From the NCBI GenBank assembly GCA_964653595.1, contig CAZZHH010000059.1, positions 1-19,238 of the forward strand: a stretch of DNA of 19,238 nucleotides. The letters run 5' to 3'. Positions 1-7,347 of this stretch are shown one piece after another. Position 1 is the stretch's first letter, and every line of letters starts with the position of its first letter. A program made the translations under genes and the position numbers. The notes beneath the pieces were generated by a model. It made no database searches. It saw only the letters and a program-made list of their open reading frames with translations, and was not told the DNA's origin. The stretch comes from JBAXTE01 sp964653595. GTDB taxonomy: Bacteria > Bacteroidota > Bacteroidia > Bacteroidales > WCHB1-69.

Positions 1-122
1 GAGACATGCAGCGAAGATTGCCAGATATTACTAAAATGAAAGAGTTGCTAAACCGACCATTGACATCTATTGAAGATGGAATTCAGGAGATATTAAAAGA
101 CACAAAGCACATTATAATTTAA
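1..122 (+). CDS. NAD-dependent sugar epimerase/dehydratase-like protein, C-terminal fragment
   Basis: An open frame enters from the left edge (first complete codon at base 3) and stops with TAA at 120-122, leaving 39 residues. The tail reads as a charged RRLPDITKMKELL stretch followed by an SIEDGI helix. This pattern (R-x-PDxxK-hydrophobics, then 'S-E-GI') is typical of the C-terminus of extended short-chain dehydrogenase/reductase sugar-nucleotide epimerases such as UDP-glucuronate decarboxylase or UDP-glucose epimerase relatives. No catalytic residues fall inside the window, so the substrate cannot be named. The next gene starts 3 bases after this stop, which suggests one transcript. The family call is by tail similarity only. 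Confidence 0.55.
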   Translation, partial: DMQRRLPDITKMKELLNRPLTSIEDGIQEILKDTKHIII

Positions 123-125
123 ACT

Positions 126-1103
126 ATGAACTATTCTATAGAACAACTTGTAGAAAAAATTTCAATTGAGGTAGATAAACTCCGATTTAAGTCGGAACCT
201 GCATTGCTTTATCGCCCTATTGAATACACATTACATCAAGGAGGAAAAAGGTTACGACCACTTCTTTCCCTTGTATCGTGCCAAATGTTTAATGGAAATG
301 TAGACGAATCACTTATTCCCGCTGTTTCACTCGAGATGTTTCATAATTTTACATTGATTCACGATGATATCATGGATCAAGCACCTATCCGAAGAGGTGT
401 CGAAACGGTCTACAAAAAATGGAATGAAAATATTGCTATTCTTTCGGGAGATACCCTTTTTGCCATGGCTTACGACCATCTGATGTTGTATGAAAAAGAG
501 CAACTTCGCGACCTAATTAAATTGTTGAACGAGACCGCAATTGGAGTTTGCGAAGGACAACAAATGGATATGGATTTTGAAACTCAAGAGCAAGTGTCTA
601 TAAATCAATACATTGAAATGATACGGCTTAAAACTGCAATATTAATTGGTGCTTGTCTTAAAGCCGGTGCAATTACAGCTAATGCAACAAAAGAAGAACA
701 ACAACAAATTTATCAATTTGGAGAGAATATTGGATTGGCATTTCAGCTAATGGATGATTTGTTGGATGTATTTGGCGATGTTTCAAAGTTTGGCAAAACA
801 AATGGTGGGGATATTAGAGAAAACAAAAAAACATTCCTCTATCTTAAATCCCTCGAAGTGGCAACTGGAGATGATTTAAAAATGCTTAAACACTATTTTT
901 TCAGTACTAATTTTGATCAAAACGAGAAATTTTTGGCTGTAAAAGGACTTTACGAAAAGCTGAATATTAAAGGTATCACCGAAGAATTAATGAATTTCTA
1001 TTACAATCAAGCCCAAGTTCACCTCCATAATATTCAATTGGAGGATCAAAATAAAAAACAGTTGATAGAACTTACAAACAACATCATGCTTCGCGATCAC
1101 TAA
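126..1103 (+). CDS. Trans-polyprenyl diphosphate synthase (FPP/GGPP-type)
   Basis: Condenses isopentenyl diphosphate with allylic diphosphates in the cytoplasm to make isoprenoid chains (menaquinone side chain, undecaprenyl carrier precursors). The 325-aa length is normal for the family. Visible motifs: GGKRLRP at residues 39-45, first Asp-rich motif DDIMD at 80-84 followed by RRG, GDTLF at 109, and second Asp-rich motif DDLLD at 210-214. The fifth residue before the first DDxxD is Phe75. A bulky aromatic there is known to limit product length to C15-C20, whereas long-chain IspB enzymes carry a small residue, so a short-chain product is inferred. The start ATG lies 3 bases after the upstream stop, and cobB follows after 15 bases, consistent with an operon. 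Confidence 0.9.
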   Translation: MNYSIEQLVEKISIEVDKLRFKSEPALLYRPIEYTLHQGGKRLRPLLSLVSCQMFNGNVDESLIPAVSLEMFHNFTLIHDDIMDQAPIRRGVETVYKKWNENIAILSGDTLFAMAYDHLMLYEKEQLRDLIKLLNETAIGVCEGQQMDMDFETQEQVSINQYIEMIRLKTAILIGACLKAGAITANATKEEQQQIYQFGENIGLAFQLMDDLLDVFGDVSKFGKTNGGDIRENKKTFLYLKSLEVATGDDLKMLKHYFFSTNFDQNEKFLAVKGLYEKLNIKGITEELMNFYYNQAQVHLHNIQLEDQNKKQLIELTNNIMLRDH

Positions 1104-1118
1104 ATCATTATTCCTAAG

Positions 1119-1808
1119 ATGAAAAAAAAATTGGTTGTTTTATCCGGAGCTGGAATGAGTGCAGAAAGCGGCATCAGCACGTTTCGCGACTCCGACGGGT
1201 TGTGGGAACAGCACCGCGTGGAGGACGTATGCACCTTTGATGCTTGGATGAAGAATTCCACATTGGTGCTCGATTTCTATAACCAACGCCGGGCACAACT
1301 CGACAAAGTGAAACCCAACAAAGGGCACGAGCTGATTGCTCAGCTAGAAAATGATTTCGAGGTGACCGTGGTGACCCAAAATGTAGACAATCTTCACGAA
1401 AGGGCGGGATCCACAAAGGTGATTCACCTTCACGGCGAGTTAACCAAAGCAAGAAGCACGGCCGATTCCTCTTTGATTTATGACATTGGCACCAAGCCGA
1501 TATTGCAGGGAGACACCTGTGAAAAAGGGTCCCAGTTGCGTCCGCATATCGTGTGGTTTGGCGAGGAGGTGCCACTCATTATGGACGCAACCACGATTGT
1601 TAAGAATGCCGAGGTGCTCATTATCATCGGCACCTCACTGAATGTTTATCCCGCCGCAGGATTGGCGCAGTATCGTTCGCCAAAATGCAAGACCTGGTAC
1701 ATCGACCCACGCCCCGATATCAAAAAAGTGCACCCTTCCATCCACGTGGTGGCCAACATCGCTTCGGAAGGATTGATGGAGATCATGCCGGAATTGAAAG
1801 CCATTTAA
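1119..1808 (+). CDS. cobB: NAD-dependent protein deacylase, class III sirtuin
   Basis: Sir2-family enzyme that removes acyl groups from lysines using NAD+, giving nicotinamide and O-acyl-ADP-ribose. The 229-aa protein has the Rossmann NAD motif GAGMSAESGI with FRD (residues about 10-24), TQNVDNLHERAG for NAD/ribose binding, and the catalytic His in VIHLHGEL. The FYNQRR segment holds the Tyr-x-x-Arg pair of class III (SIRT5/CobB-like) sirtuins, which favour succinyl/malonyl-lysine. The usual two CxxC zinc pairs are missing; only one Cys remains in that segment (DTCEKGSQLRPH). I believe similar loss occurs in other Bacteroidota homologues. GC content is about 50-58% in sampled lines, well above the upstream prenyl synthase gene. 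A terminator-like hairpin follows. Confidence 0.93.
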   Translation: MKKKLVVLSGAGMSAESGISTFRDSDGLWEQHRVEDVCTFDAWMKNSTLVLDFYNQRRAQLDKVKPNKGHELIAQLENDFEVTVVTQNVDNLHERAGSTKVIHLHGELTKARSTADSSLIYDIGTKPILQGDTCEKGSQLRPHIVWFGEEVPLIMDATTIVKNAEVLIIIGTSLNVYPAAGLAQYRSPKCKTWYIDPRPDIKKVHPSIHVVANIASEGLMEIMPELKAI

Positions 1809-1812
1809 AAAG

Positions 1813-1855
1813 AGGCAGTTTGATTAAAAAATCGAACCACCTTTAAAAATTTTTT
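1813..1855. terminator. Bidirectional terminator-like hairpin between convergent cobB and hldD
   Basis: Arms at 1813-1825 and 1830-1842 pair over 13 positions with two central mismatches and one G-U pair around an AAAA loop. The plus strand continues into a T run (1850-1855). Read on the minus strand, the hairpin is followed at once by CTCTTTTTAAA. It sits in the 64 bases between two converging stop codons, where a shared rho-independent terminator is expected. Confidence 0.6.
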
Positions 1856-1872
1856 AATCTGGAATCAAAGCC

Positions 1873-2838
1873 CTAATATACAATCTTATCCTTCAGATAC
1901 TTCTTGACATAGTCCGAAATACCCTCTTCCAACGAAGTGAATTCGTTCGGATATCCAGCTTTTTTCACCTTGGTCATGTCGGCTTCGGTAAAGTATTGGT
2001 ATTTGTCGCGGATGTCCTCCGGGGTGTCCACAAATTCGATGTTTGGTTCAATCCCCAACGCATTGAAGGTGGCAGTGGCCAAATCGTAGAAAGATCTTGC
2101 TTTTCCGGTTCCCAAGTTATAGATTCCCGATTCGGGTTTGTTTTTCATAAACCATAAAATCACATCGGCCACATCCTTTACATAGATGAAATCGCGTAGC
2201 TGTTTACCATCTTCAAAATCGGGACGGTGCGAACGGAATAGCTTCACCTTGCCGGTTTCTCGAATTTGTTTTTCGGAGTGGAAAATTACGGAAGCCATGC
2301 GACCTTTATGGTATTCGTTGGGACCATATACATTGAAAAACTTGAATCCAGCCCAGAAAGGAGGCGTGGTCGTTTGTTGCAGTACCCATTTGTCAAATTC
2401 GTTTTTCGATTCCCCATATGGATTCAGCGGTTTCAAAAGTGGAATAATTTTATGATCGTCTACATACCCATGTTCTCCCATCCCGTATGTGGCAGCCGAT
2501 GAAGCATAAATCATTGGAATGTTGAATTCCGAACATTTATTCCAAATCATTTTGGAGTAATTGACATTGAGACAATCAAACACTTTGTGGTCAAATTCAG
2601 CAGTATCGGTTCTTGCTCCTATATGGATGACAAAGGATACTTCATTGTATTTTGAATCTAGCCATTCGTCAAAATGGTTGCGATCAATTTTGGTGAAGAA
2701 TTTTTTATCGATATAATTGGAGTTTTTTTCTGGACGATTAAAATCATCTACCAAGACAAGATTTTCAACTCCTAACTCATTTAATCGAGTAATGATAACA
2801 CTTCCAATAAACCCTGCTGCACCTGTAATAATAACCAT
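1873..2838 (-). CDS. hldD: ADP-L-glycero-D-manno-heptose 6-epimerase
   Basis: Last enzyme of ADP-heptose synthesis for the LPS inner core: epimerises ADP-D-glycero- to ADP-L-glycero-D-manno-heptose using bound NADP. The 321-aa protein shows the extended SDR pattern: GAAGFIG at residues 6-12, a DD pair at 31-32 ending strand 2, the SS of YASSAATYG at 113-114, and catalytic Tyr141/Lys145 in YGESK. The family-specific segment FKFFNVYGPNEYHKGRMAS contains Lys178, matching the second catalytic residue region of E. coli HldD and separating it from generic epimerases. It begins 48 bases after the mqnD stop on the same strand and may be read from the same transcript. The 3' half is distinctly more GC-rich than the 5' end (one sampled line each: about 48% versus 28%). 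Confidence 0.92.
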   Translation of the reverse strand: MVIITGAAGFIGSVIITRLNELGVENLVLVDDFNRPEKNSNYIDKKFFTKIDRNHFDEWLDSKYNEVSFVIHIGARTDTAEFDHKVFDCLNVNYSKMIWNKCSEFNIPMIYASSAATYGMGEHGYVDDHKIIPLLKPLNPYGESKNEFDKWVLQQTTTPPFWAGFKFFNVYGPNEYHKGRMASVIFHSEKQIRETGKVKLFRSHRPDFEDGKQLRDFIYVKDVADVILWFMKNKPESGIYNLGTGKARSFYDLATATFNALGIEPNIEFVDTPEDIRDKYQYFTEADMTKVKKAGYPNEFTSLEEGISDYVKKYLKDKIVY

Positions 2839-2886
2839 TAGTTTTTACTTTAAAAAAAATCAAACAAAATTTTTTAGTATTTCAAA

Positions 2887-3720
2887 TTAATCTATAAATT
2901 GAAATGGTGGGACAAAAATACAACTATTTTCACTTTCTTTTGAAGTAAATAGTTTTTCAATTGCAATTTTGCCATTAGATCCCAATGATTTAGTGTATTC
3001 GTTTACATACAAGCGAATATGTGCGGTCATCACCTCTTGGTCCATCTCCTGTGCATGGCATTTGCAGAATTCTAGTACCTCTTCCATATGATTCCATGCA
3101 TAATCAATGCTGTTTTTGATTAGCTGGTTGATCTGTTTTTGAGTGTCAATATGGATGGATTTTTTAATAACAACTCCTCCTAATGGAATCGGAAGATGAT
3201 AGCGCTCTTCCCATGCGGCACCCAGATCCAAGAGTTTATTCAATCCCCTTTGCTGGTATGTGAAACGACTTTCGTGGATGATGACACCGGCATCAAATTG
3301 GTGTTGCTGAAGTTGGTTTTCTATCGTTGAAAACAGCTGATGAAAAACCTGCTGATGGTTCGGAAAAAAGTGAGAAAAAAGAAACGAAGCGGTTGTATGT
3401 TTTCCTGGTAATACCACCCTATGCATTGGATTAAGCTGGAAGGATTGGGTGTGGTGCGTAATGAGCAATGGACCGCATCCACGGCCAAGCGCACCACCCG
3501 AAGTTAAAAGGTTGTATTTTTCTGACACCTTCGGAACCAGCGCATAACTAATTTTACAGAGGTCGAATTGATGGTTGATGGTTGCCAGATTTAGCTCTTC
3601 GATGTCGAAAAAAAGAAAGTCCATCTCAATACCATGCATCGGAATTTTATGATTTATCAATGCATAAAAAACGAATGTGTCGTTCGGACAAGGGGATATT
3701 GCGATGGAATAATTCTTCAT
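2887..3720 (-). CDS. mqnD: 1,4-dihydroxy-6-naphthoate synthase (futalosine menaquinone pathway)
   Basis: Converts cyclic dehypoxanthinyl futalosine to 1,4-dihydroxy-6-naphthoate in the alternative menaquinone route. The 277-aa protein opens with the family hallmark SPCPNDTFVFYAL (residues 9-21), folds like a periplasmic binding protein, and carries GRGCGPLL (79-86) and VIIHESR with His149, the position of the catalytic His in characterised MqnD. The open frame extends upstream to 3798, but the start at 3720 is chosen: it places SPCPNDTF near the N-terminus as in the family, overlaps the mqnB stop as ATGA, and follows an AAAAAGGGATC ribosome-binding stretch. The extra 26 residues upstream would lie inside mqnB. 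The overlap implies translational coupling. Confidence 0.93.
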   Translation of the reverse strand: MKNYSIAISPCPNDTFVFYALINHKIPMHGIEMDFLFFDIEELNLATINHQFDLCKISYALVPKVSEKYNLLTSGGALGRGCGPLLITHHTQSFQLNPMHRVVLPGKHTTASFLFSHFFPNHQQVFHQLFSTIENQLQQHQFDAGVIIHESRFTYQQRGLNKLLDLGAAWEERYHLPIPLGGVVIKKSIHIDTQKQINQLIKNSIDYAWNHMEEVLEFCKCHAQEMDQEVMTAHIRLYVNEYTKSLGSNGKIAIEKLFTSKESENSCIFVPPFQFID

Positions 3721-4376
3721 GATCCCTTTTTTTCTAAATATTGGATATAATTTATTCCCCAATTTGTGAGGGCGGTCAGCGCAGAGTCGAGATCCCATTC
3801 GTTTCGTGTGCGGGGTGCCACAAAATTGGAGATCGCTCTCACCTGAATGTTTGGAACTCCCATTTGCTGGCAGACAAACATGATGGCGGCTCCCTCCATG
3901 CTCTCCACATCAGGCTGATACTGAGTAAAAACTTCGTGAATCCGGGCTTCCCGATTGTGTATGGTGTCGGAGGTGATTCCAACGGCATGAGGCAAATCAT
4001 GAGGCAATGGAATCGTGGAAAATCCGGTTTCCGGAAAGTTCAGCTCAACTGTTTTTTCTTCTAAACCTAGCTGAGGTAAGGTTAAAAAACCATCTTGCGT
4101 ATCGGCACCTAAGTCCGAGAACATATCTTGTTTTATCCATACCACATCTCCAATGTTTAAAGACTTATGGAAACTACCTGCAATGCCTACTTGGATGACA
4201 AAATCAAATTTGTGTTGAAGTAGAGCTTTTGTAATTGCAAAAGTAGCTTTGGCTATACCGATACCTGTTTTTAAAAAAGTGTATTCATGTAGAAGCAAAT
4301 CTTCATGCTTGGTTTTTTCCCAAGCCTCTATTTCTTTGAATTCTGGTTCCGTTGCCGCAACAAAAAGTATTTTCAT
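3717..4376 (-). CDS. mqnB: Futalosine hydrolase
   Basis: Cleaves futalosine to hypoxanthine and dehypoxanthine futalosine, two steps upstream of MqnD. The 219-aa protein belongs to the PNP/UDP phosphorylase superfamily, in the MTA/SAH-nucleosidase-like branch: N-terminal MKILFVAAT, VGIAGSF at 63-69 (the G-x-AG nucleoside-binding turn), ESMEGAA at 158-164 (purine/ribose-binding Glu), and RAISNFV at 180-186 with an acidic WDLD at 194-197. The adjacent mqnD distinguishes it from MTA/SAH nucleosidase. Its TGA overlaps the mqnD ATG by 4 bases. A small lipoprotein gene ends 7 bases before its start, so the three are probably one transcript. Confidence 0.9.
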   Translation of the reverse strand: MKILFVAATEPEFKEIEAWEKTKHEDLLLHEYTFLKTGIGIAKATFAITKALLQHKFDFVIQVGIAGSFHKSLNIGDVVWIKQDMFSDLGADTQDGFLTLPQLGLEEKTVELNFPETGFSTIPLPHDLPHAVGITSDTIHNREARIHEVFTQYQPDVESMEGAAIMFVCQQMGVPNIQVRAISNFVAPRTRNEWDLDSALTALTNWGINYIQYLEKKGS

Positions 4377-4383
4377 AAGTCAA

Positions 4384-4578
4384 TTATTTCTCAACACATT
4401 CAAGAGAGTAGGTAGTATCTCCTTCGGTGGTAGAATTGTTTAGGTCAGAACACTCTTTGTCTGTATATTGTTCAGAGACACCTTTTACACGACCATTTAA
4501 TTTGTGTTGGCACTCACAACACTTCTCTTTTTTACAACCAACCAAAGTTAATAAAGCTAAGATTATAAAATATTTCAT
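4384..4578 (-). CDS. Small cysteine-rich lipoprotein, function unknown
   Basis: A 64-aa protein with a clear lipoprotein signal: short basic start, hydrophobic core, and lipobox LVGC with the lipidated Cys at residue 15. The KK after the Cys is compatible with surface or outer-membrane sorting. The mature 50 residues are polar and hold four more cysteines (Cys20, Cys21, Cys23 in KCCECQ, then Cys43 and Cys56, five in all counting the last pair), suggesting disulfides or metal binding; I do not recognise the family. It ends 7 bases before mqnB, and a -7-type promoter element lies just upstream, so it appears to be the first gene of the mqnB-mqnD transcript. Whether it has any part in menaquinone synthesis is unknown. 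Confidence 0.7.
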   Translation of the reverse strand: MKYFIILALLTLVGCKKEKCCECQHKLNGRVKGVSEQYTDKECSDLNNSTTEGDTTYSLECVEK

Positions 4579-4595
4579 CTTAATTTATGTTTTTA

Positions 4596-4603
4596 CAAAG
4601 ATA
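4596..4603 (-). promoter_or_regulatory. Candidate Bacteroidota -7 element before the lipoprotein-mqnB-mqnD genes
   Basis: On the minus strand the bases read TATCTTTG, an exact match to the Bacteroidota -7 consensus TAnnTTTG, ending 17 bases before the lipoprotein ATG. No good TTTG -33 element stands 19-21 bases upstream, so the promoter would be partial. It predicts a transcript start near 4590 and a very short leader. Confidence 0.4.
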
Positions 4604-4729
4604 ATTAAAAAATGAAATTCATACAGGTTTTAATATTTCAATCCTAAAAATCAACATAGAGGATGCATATCTATCACAAACAGATGTATGAAATTTAACA
4701 ATGTCATTTTGGTTTATCGCATGATTTTA

Positions 4730-7126
4730 CTAAAAAATTGCTGGATATTTATTTGGATTATACTCGTGCATCATCTCATAAACGGTGTCGAACACGTCTT
4801 CAGCGTTGGGATTAGAAAAATAATCTCCATCGGTAGTGTATGCTGGTCGATGTTCTTTTGATGTTAGAGTTCGTGGTGCTGCGTCGAGCCAATTAAATGC
4901 TCTTTGTTCTTCAAGAACTTTTTGCATCATAAAAGCAGTTGCTCCACCAGGCACATCTTCATCGAAAAATAGCACTTTGTTTGTCTTTTTAATGGATTTG
5001 CAAATATCGTGTTGAATATCGAATGGAAGTAGCGATTGCACATCAATGAGTTCTGCGGAAATATTGAATTCATTTAACTGAGCCACTGCATCTTCCGCAA
5101 TTTTCACACAAGAACCATAGGTTATAATGGTAACATCTGTCCCCTCTTTTAATACCTCTACTTTGCCAAATGGGATATTATAGAGGCCAATATTTGATGG
5201 CATTTTTTCTCTCAACCGGTATCCGTTTAGAGGCTCTATTACCAATACCGGGTCATTACCAGCAATGGCTGTGTTATAAAAACCCGCTGCTTGAGTCATG
5301 TTACGAGGAACTAAAACATGAATTCCTCTGATGGAGTTAATAACCATGCTAAGTGGAGAGCCAGAGTGCCAAATGCCTTCTAATCGATGGCCACGTGTAG
5401 AAATAATTACTGGGGCAATTTGACCCCCATTGGTTCGGTAATGGGTAGTTGCCAAATCATCGCTCATGGTTTGTAAAGCATATAATAGGTAATCGAAGTA
5501 TTGTATTTCTGCAATAGGTCTTAACCCTCTTAATGCCAATCCAATAGCTTGTCCCATTATGGTGTTTTCTCTAATTCCAGTATCAGAAATGCGGAGTTCT
5601 CCATATTTTTGTTGCATTCCTTCAAATGTCTGGTTTACGCCGCCAATGTGACCGACGTCTTCTCCGAAGACGACTAACCTAGGGTCTTTTTCGAAAAGAA
5701 TATGATAGTTTTTATTTAAAATCTCTCTACCAGGTACCATTTTAGAGCTTTCATCATATATTGGCTTCACTTCCAATACGTTAAGTGGTGATTGGGGGCG
5801 TTCTAAATATAAATGAGCGCTGTACCTTTTATTCCCGTCTTCCATTTGGTGGGCAATCCATTTTCGAAGGGCAGATTTTAATTGTTTGTCAGCACTACAT
5901 GTTTGACACATGTATCTGAGGATATGTGCAGCAGTGGCTATTACATCTTTTCTAGTAGGATCGGATAGTCTTTTTAAATCTGCTAATTGAGCATCTATTC
6001 TTCCTGTTTTTTTACAGTTACAACTGTTTACATTTGCTAATTCTACAAGCTCTTCTCTTAGTTTTAGGATAGGATCTGAATAACTTTTCCAGGCCATATC
6101 ACGAGCATTTTTTACAATTTCTTCAGCTAGGATGTCTATTTGATTTAGTTCTTCCGCTAAAGCAATTTTATTTTCTAGTATCCATTTTCTTAATTTTAAT
6201 ATTGGGTCGAATTCCTCTTCAAATTTTAATCTTTCTTCGGTTTTGTATCTTTCATGAGAGCCTGAAGTGGAGTGTCCGAGGGGTTGTGTTGCCTCTTCGA
6301 TGTGAAACAATACTGGGGTGTGTTTTTCTCGGCAAATTTGGATTCCTTTTTTGTATAAATCTATTAACCCTTCATAGTCCCATGCTTTTCCTTTGTAAAT
6401 TTTGAAACCTTTGTGGGTAGTGGATTCTTCAAACCCCGAAAGTAAATCAGAAATACTCTCTTTCGTAGTTTGGTGTTTTTTTGGAACCGAAATTCCATAT
6501 CCATCATCCCAAACTGAGATAGCCATAGGAACTTGAAGCACTCCAGCTGCATTTAATGTCTCAAAAAAATGTCCCTCCGATGTGCTTGCGTCGCCAATTG
6601 TGCCAAAAGCCACTTCATTGCCTTGCATAGAAAATTTTGTAAGAGACTGTAATTCCGGATTGTTTCTGTATAATTTTGAAGCATATGCTAAACCTAACAA
6701 TCGTGGCATTTGTCCAGCCGTTGGAGAAATATCTGCACTGCTGTTTTTTTGTTTCATCAAATCTAAGTATTCACCCTGACTATCGATATTGGGAGTAGAG
6801 AAATGGTTGTTCATCAACCTTCCTCCAGTTCCTCTGCAAGCACCTAACTCAGTGTTCCCATATAGTTGATTAAAAAATTCTACGATGGTAAGACCACCAA
6901 TGGCCATCATAAAAGTTTGGTCTCGATAATATCCACTTCTAAAATCGCCGTCGTTAAATTGTTTTGCCATGGCAATTTGTGCAATTTCTTTCCCGTCTCC
7001 AAAAATACCAAATTTTGCACGCCCTCTTAAAACTTCTTTTCTTCCTAGTATACTTGCTTGCCTGCTTTCAACAGCTAGTTGATAATCGGACAAAATCTCT
7101 TTTTTATTATATGTTTTTTTAGCCAT
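4730..7126 (-). CDS. Fused alpha/beta E1 of a 2-oxoacid dehydrogenase complex (thiamine diphosphate)
   Basis: Decarboxylates a 2-oxoacid (branched-chain oxoacids or pyruvate; not distinguishable here) and passes the acyl group to lipoyl-E2. The 798-aa protein joins both E1 chains. The alpha part (about 1-340) has the ThDP-binding stretch GDASTSEG at 179-185, continuing to WDDGYGIS at 206-213 where most families have an Asn, plus the phospho-loop-like LGHSTSGSHERYK (283-295) and QGEYLDL at 117. The beta part (about 457-798) starts with GREIL, then FGEDVG (487-492), DTGIREN with the catalytic Glu520, a YFDYLLYALQ helix, and TIITYGS at 667-672. The linker (360-450) carries Cys369, Cys371, Cys407 and Cys410. 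No E2 or E3 gene is adjacent. Confidence 0.88.
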   Translation of the reverse strand: MAKKTYNKKEILSDYQLAVESRQASILGRKEVLRGRAKFGIFGDGKEIAQIAMAKQFNDGDFRSGYYRDQTFMMAIGGLTIVEFFNQLYGNTELGACRGTGGRLMNNHFSTPNIDSQGEYLDLMKQKNSSADISPTAGQMPRLLGLAYASKLYRNNPELQSLTKFSMQGNEVAFGTIGDASTSEGHFFETLNAAGVLQVPMAISVWDDGYGISVPKKHQTTKESISDLLSGFEESTTHKGFKIYKGKAWDYEGLIDLYKKGIQICREKHTPVLFHIEEATQPLGHSTSGSHERYKTEERLKFEEEFDPILKLRKWILENKIALAEELNQIDILAEEIVKNARDMAWKSYSDPILKLREELVELANVNSCNCKKTGRIDAQLADLKRLSDPTRKDVIATAAHILRYMCQTCSADKQLKSALRKWIAHQMEDGNKRYSAHLYLERPQSPLNVLEVKPIYDESSKMVPGREILNKNYHILFEKDPRLVVFGEDVGHIGGVNQTFEGMQQKYGELRISDTGIRENTIMGQAIGLALRGLRPIAEIQYFDYLLYALQTMSDDLATTHYRTNGGQIAPVIISTRGHRLEGIWHSGSPLSMVINSIRGIHVLVPRNMTQAAGFYNTAIAGNDPVLVIEPLNGYRLREKMPSNIGLYNIPFGKVEVLKEGTDVTIITYGSCVKIAEDAVAQLNEFNISAELIDVQSLLPFDIQHDICKSIKKTNKVLFFDEDVPGGATAFMMQKVLEEQRAFNWLDAAPRTLTSKEHRPAYTTDGDYFSNPNAEDVFDTVYEMMHEYNPNKYPAIF

Positions 7127-7301
7127 TTGTGATAATAATTAAAATGAATCCTTTTTAATCGTATGGTCAACAAAGAATATAGGTTATTGCCTTAATACGG
7201 TTAATCTCTTAAACAGATTTGTCTTCTGTTTGTTTGAAAAAATTTCAGTAAGAAAAAAAGGAGACATTTTGCTAATATCACAATTTTCAAAATAGGCAAT
7301 T

Positions 7302-7326
7302 CCTAGGTTAAAAATTTGAACTTAGG
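7302..7326 (-). terminator. Possible hairpin downstream of the sigma/anti-sigma-like pair
   Basis: Arms 7302-7309 and 7319-7326 pair over 8 positions with one G-U pair (on the plus strand CCTAGGTT and AACTTAGG) around a 9-base AT loop. It lies 22-46 bases beyond the stop of the minus-strand gene ending at 7348. The T-rich tail on the minus strand is weak (AATTGCCTATTTTG), so it may be a poor terminator or chance. Confidence 0.3.
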
Positions 7327-7347
7327 GATAAAAAGGTATTAGCGAAG

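Noticed and set aside
1174..1575. A 133-residue open frame antisense to cobB
   Set aside because: It lies wholly inside a well-supported sirtuin gene, has no recognisable domain, and long antisense frames are expected in this GC-richer patch.
3721..3798. Upstream ATG extending mqnD by 26 residues
   Set aside because: The extension lies within mqnB, is unlike the MqnD family, and the ATGA overlap start at 3720 has a better ribosome-binding stretch and places the SPCPNDTF motif correctly.
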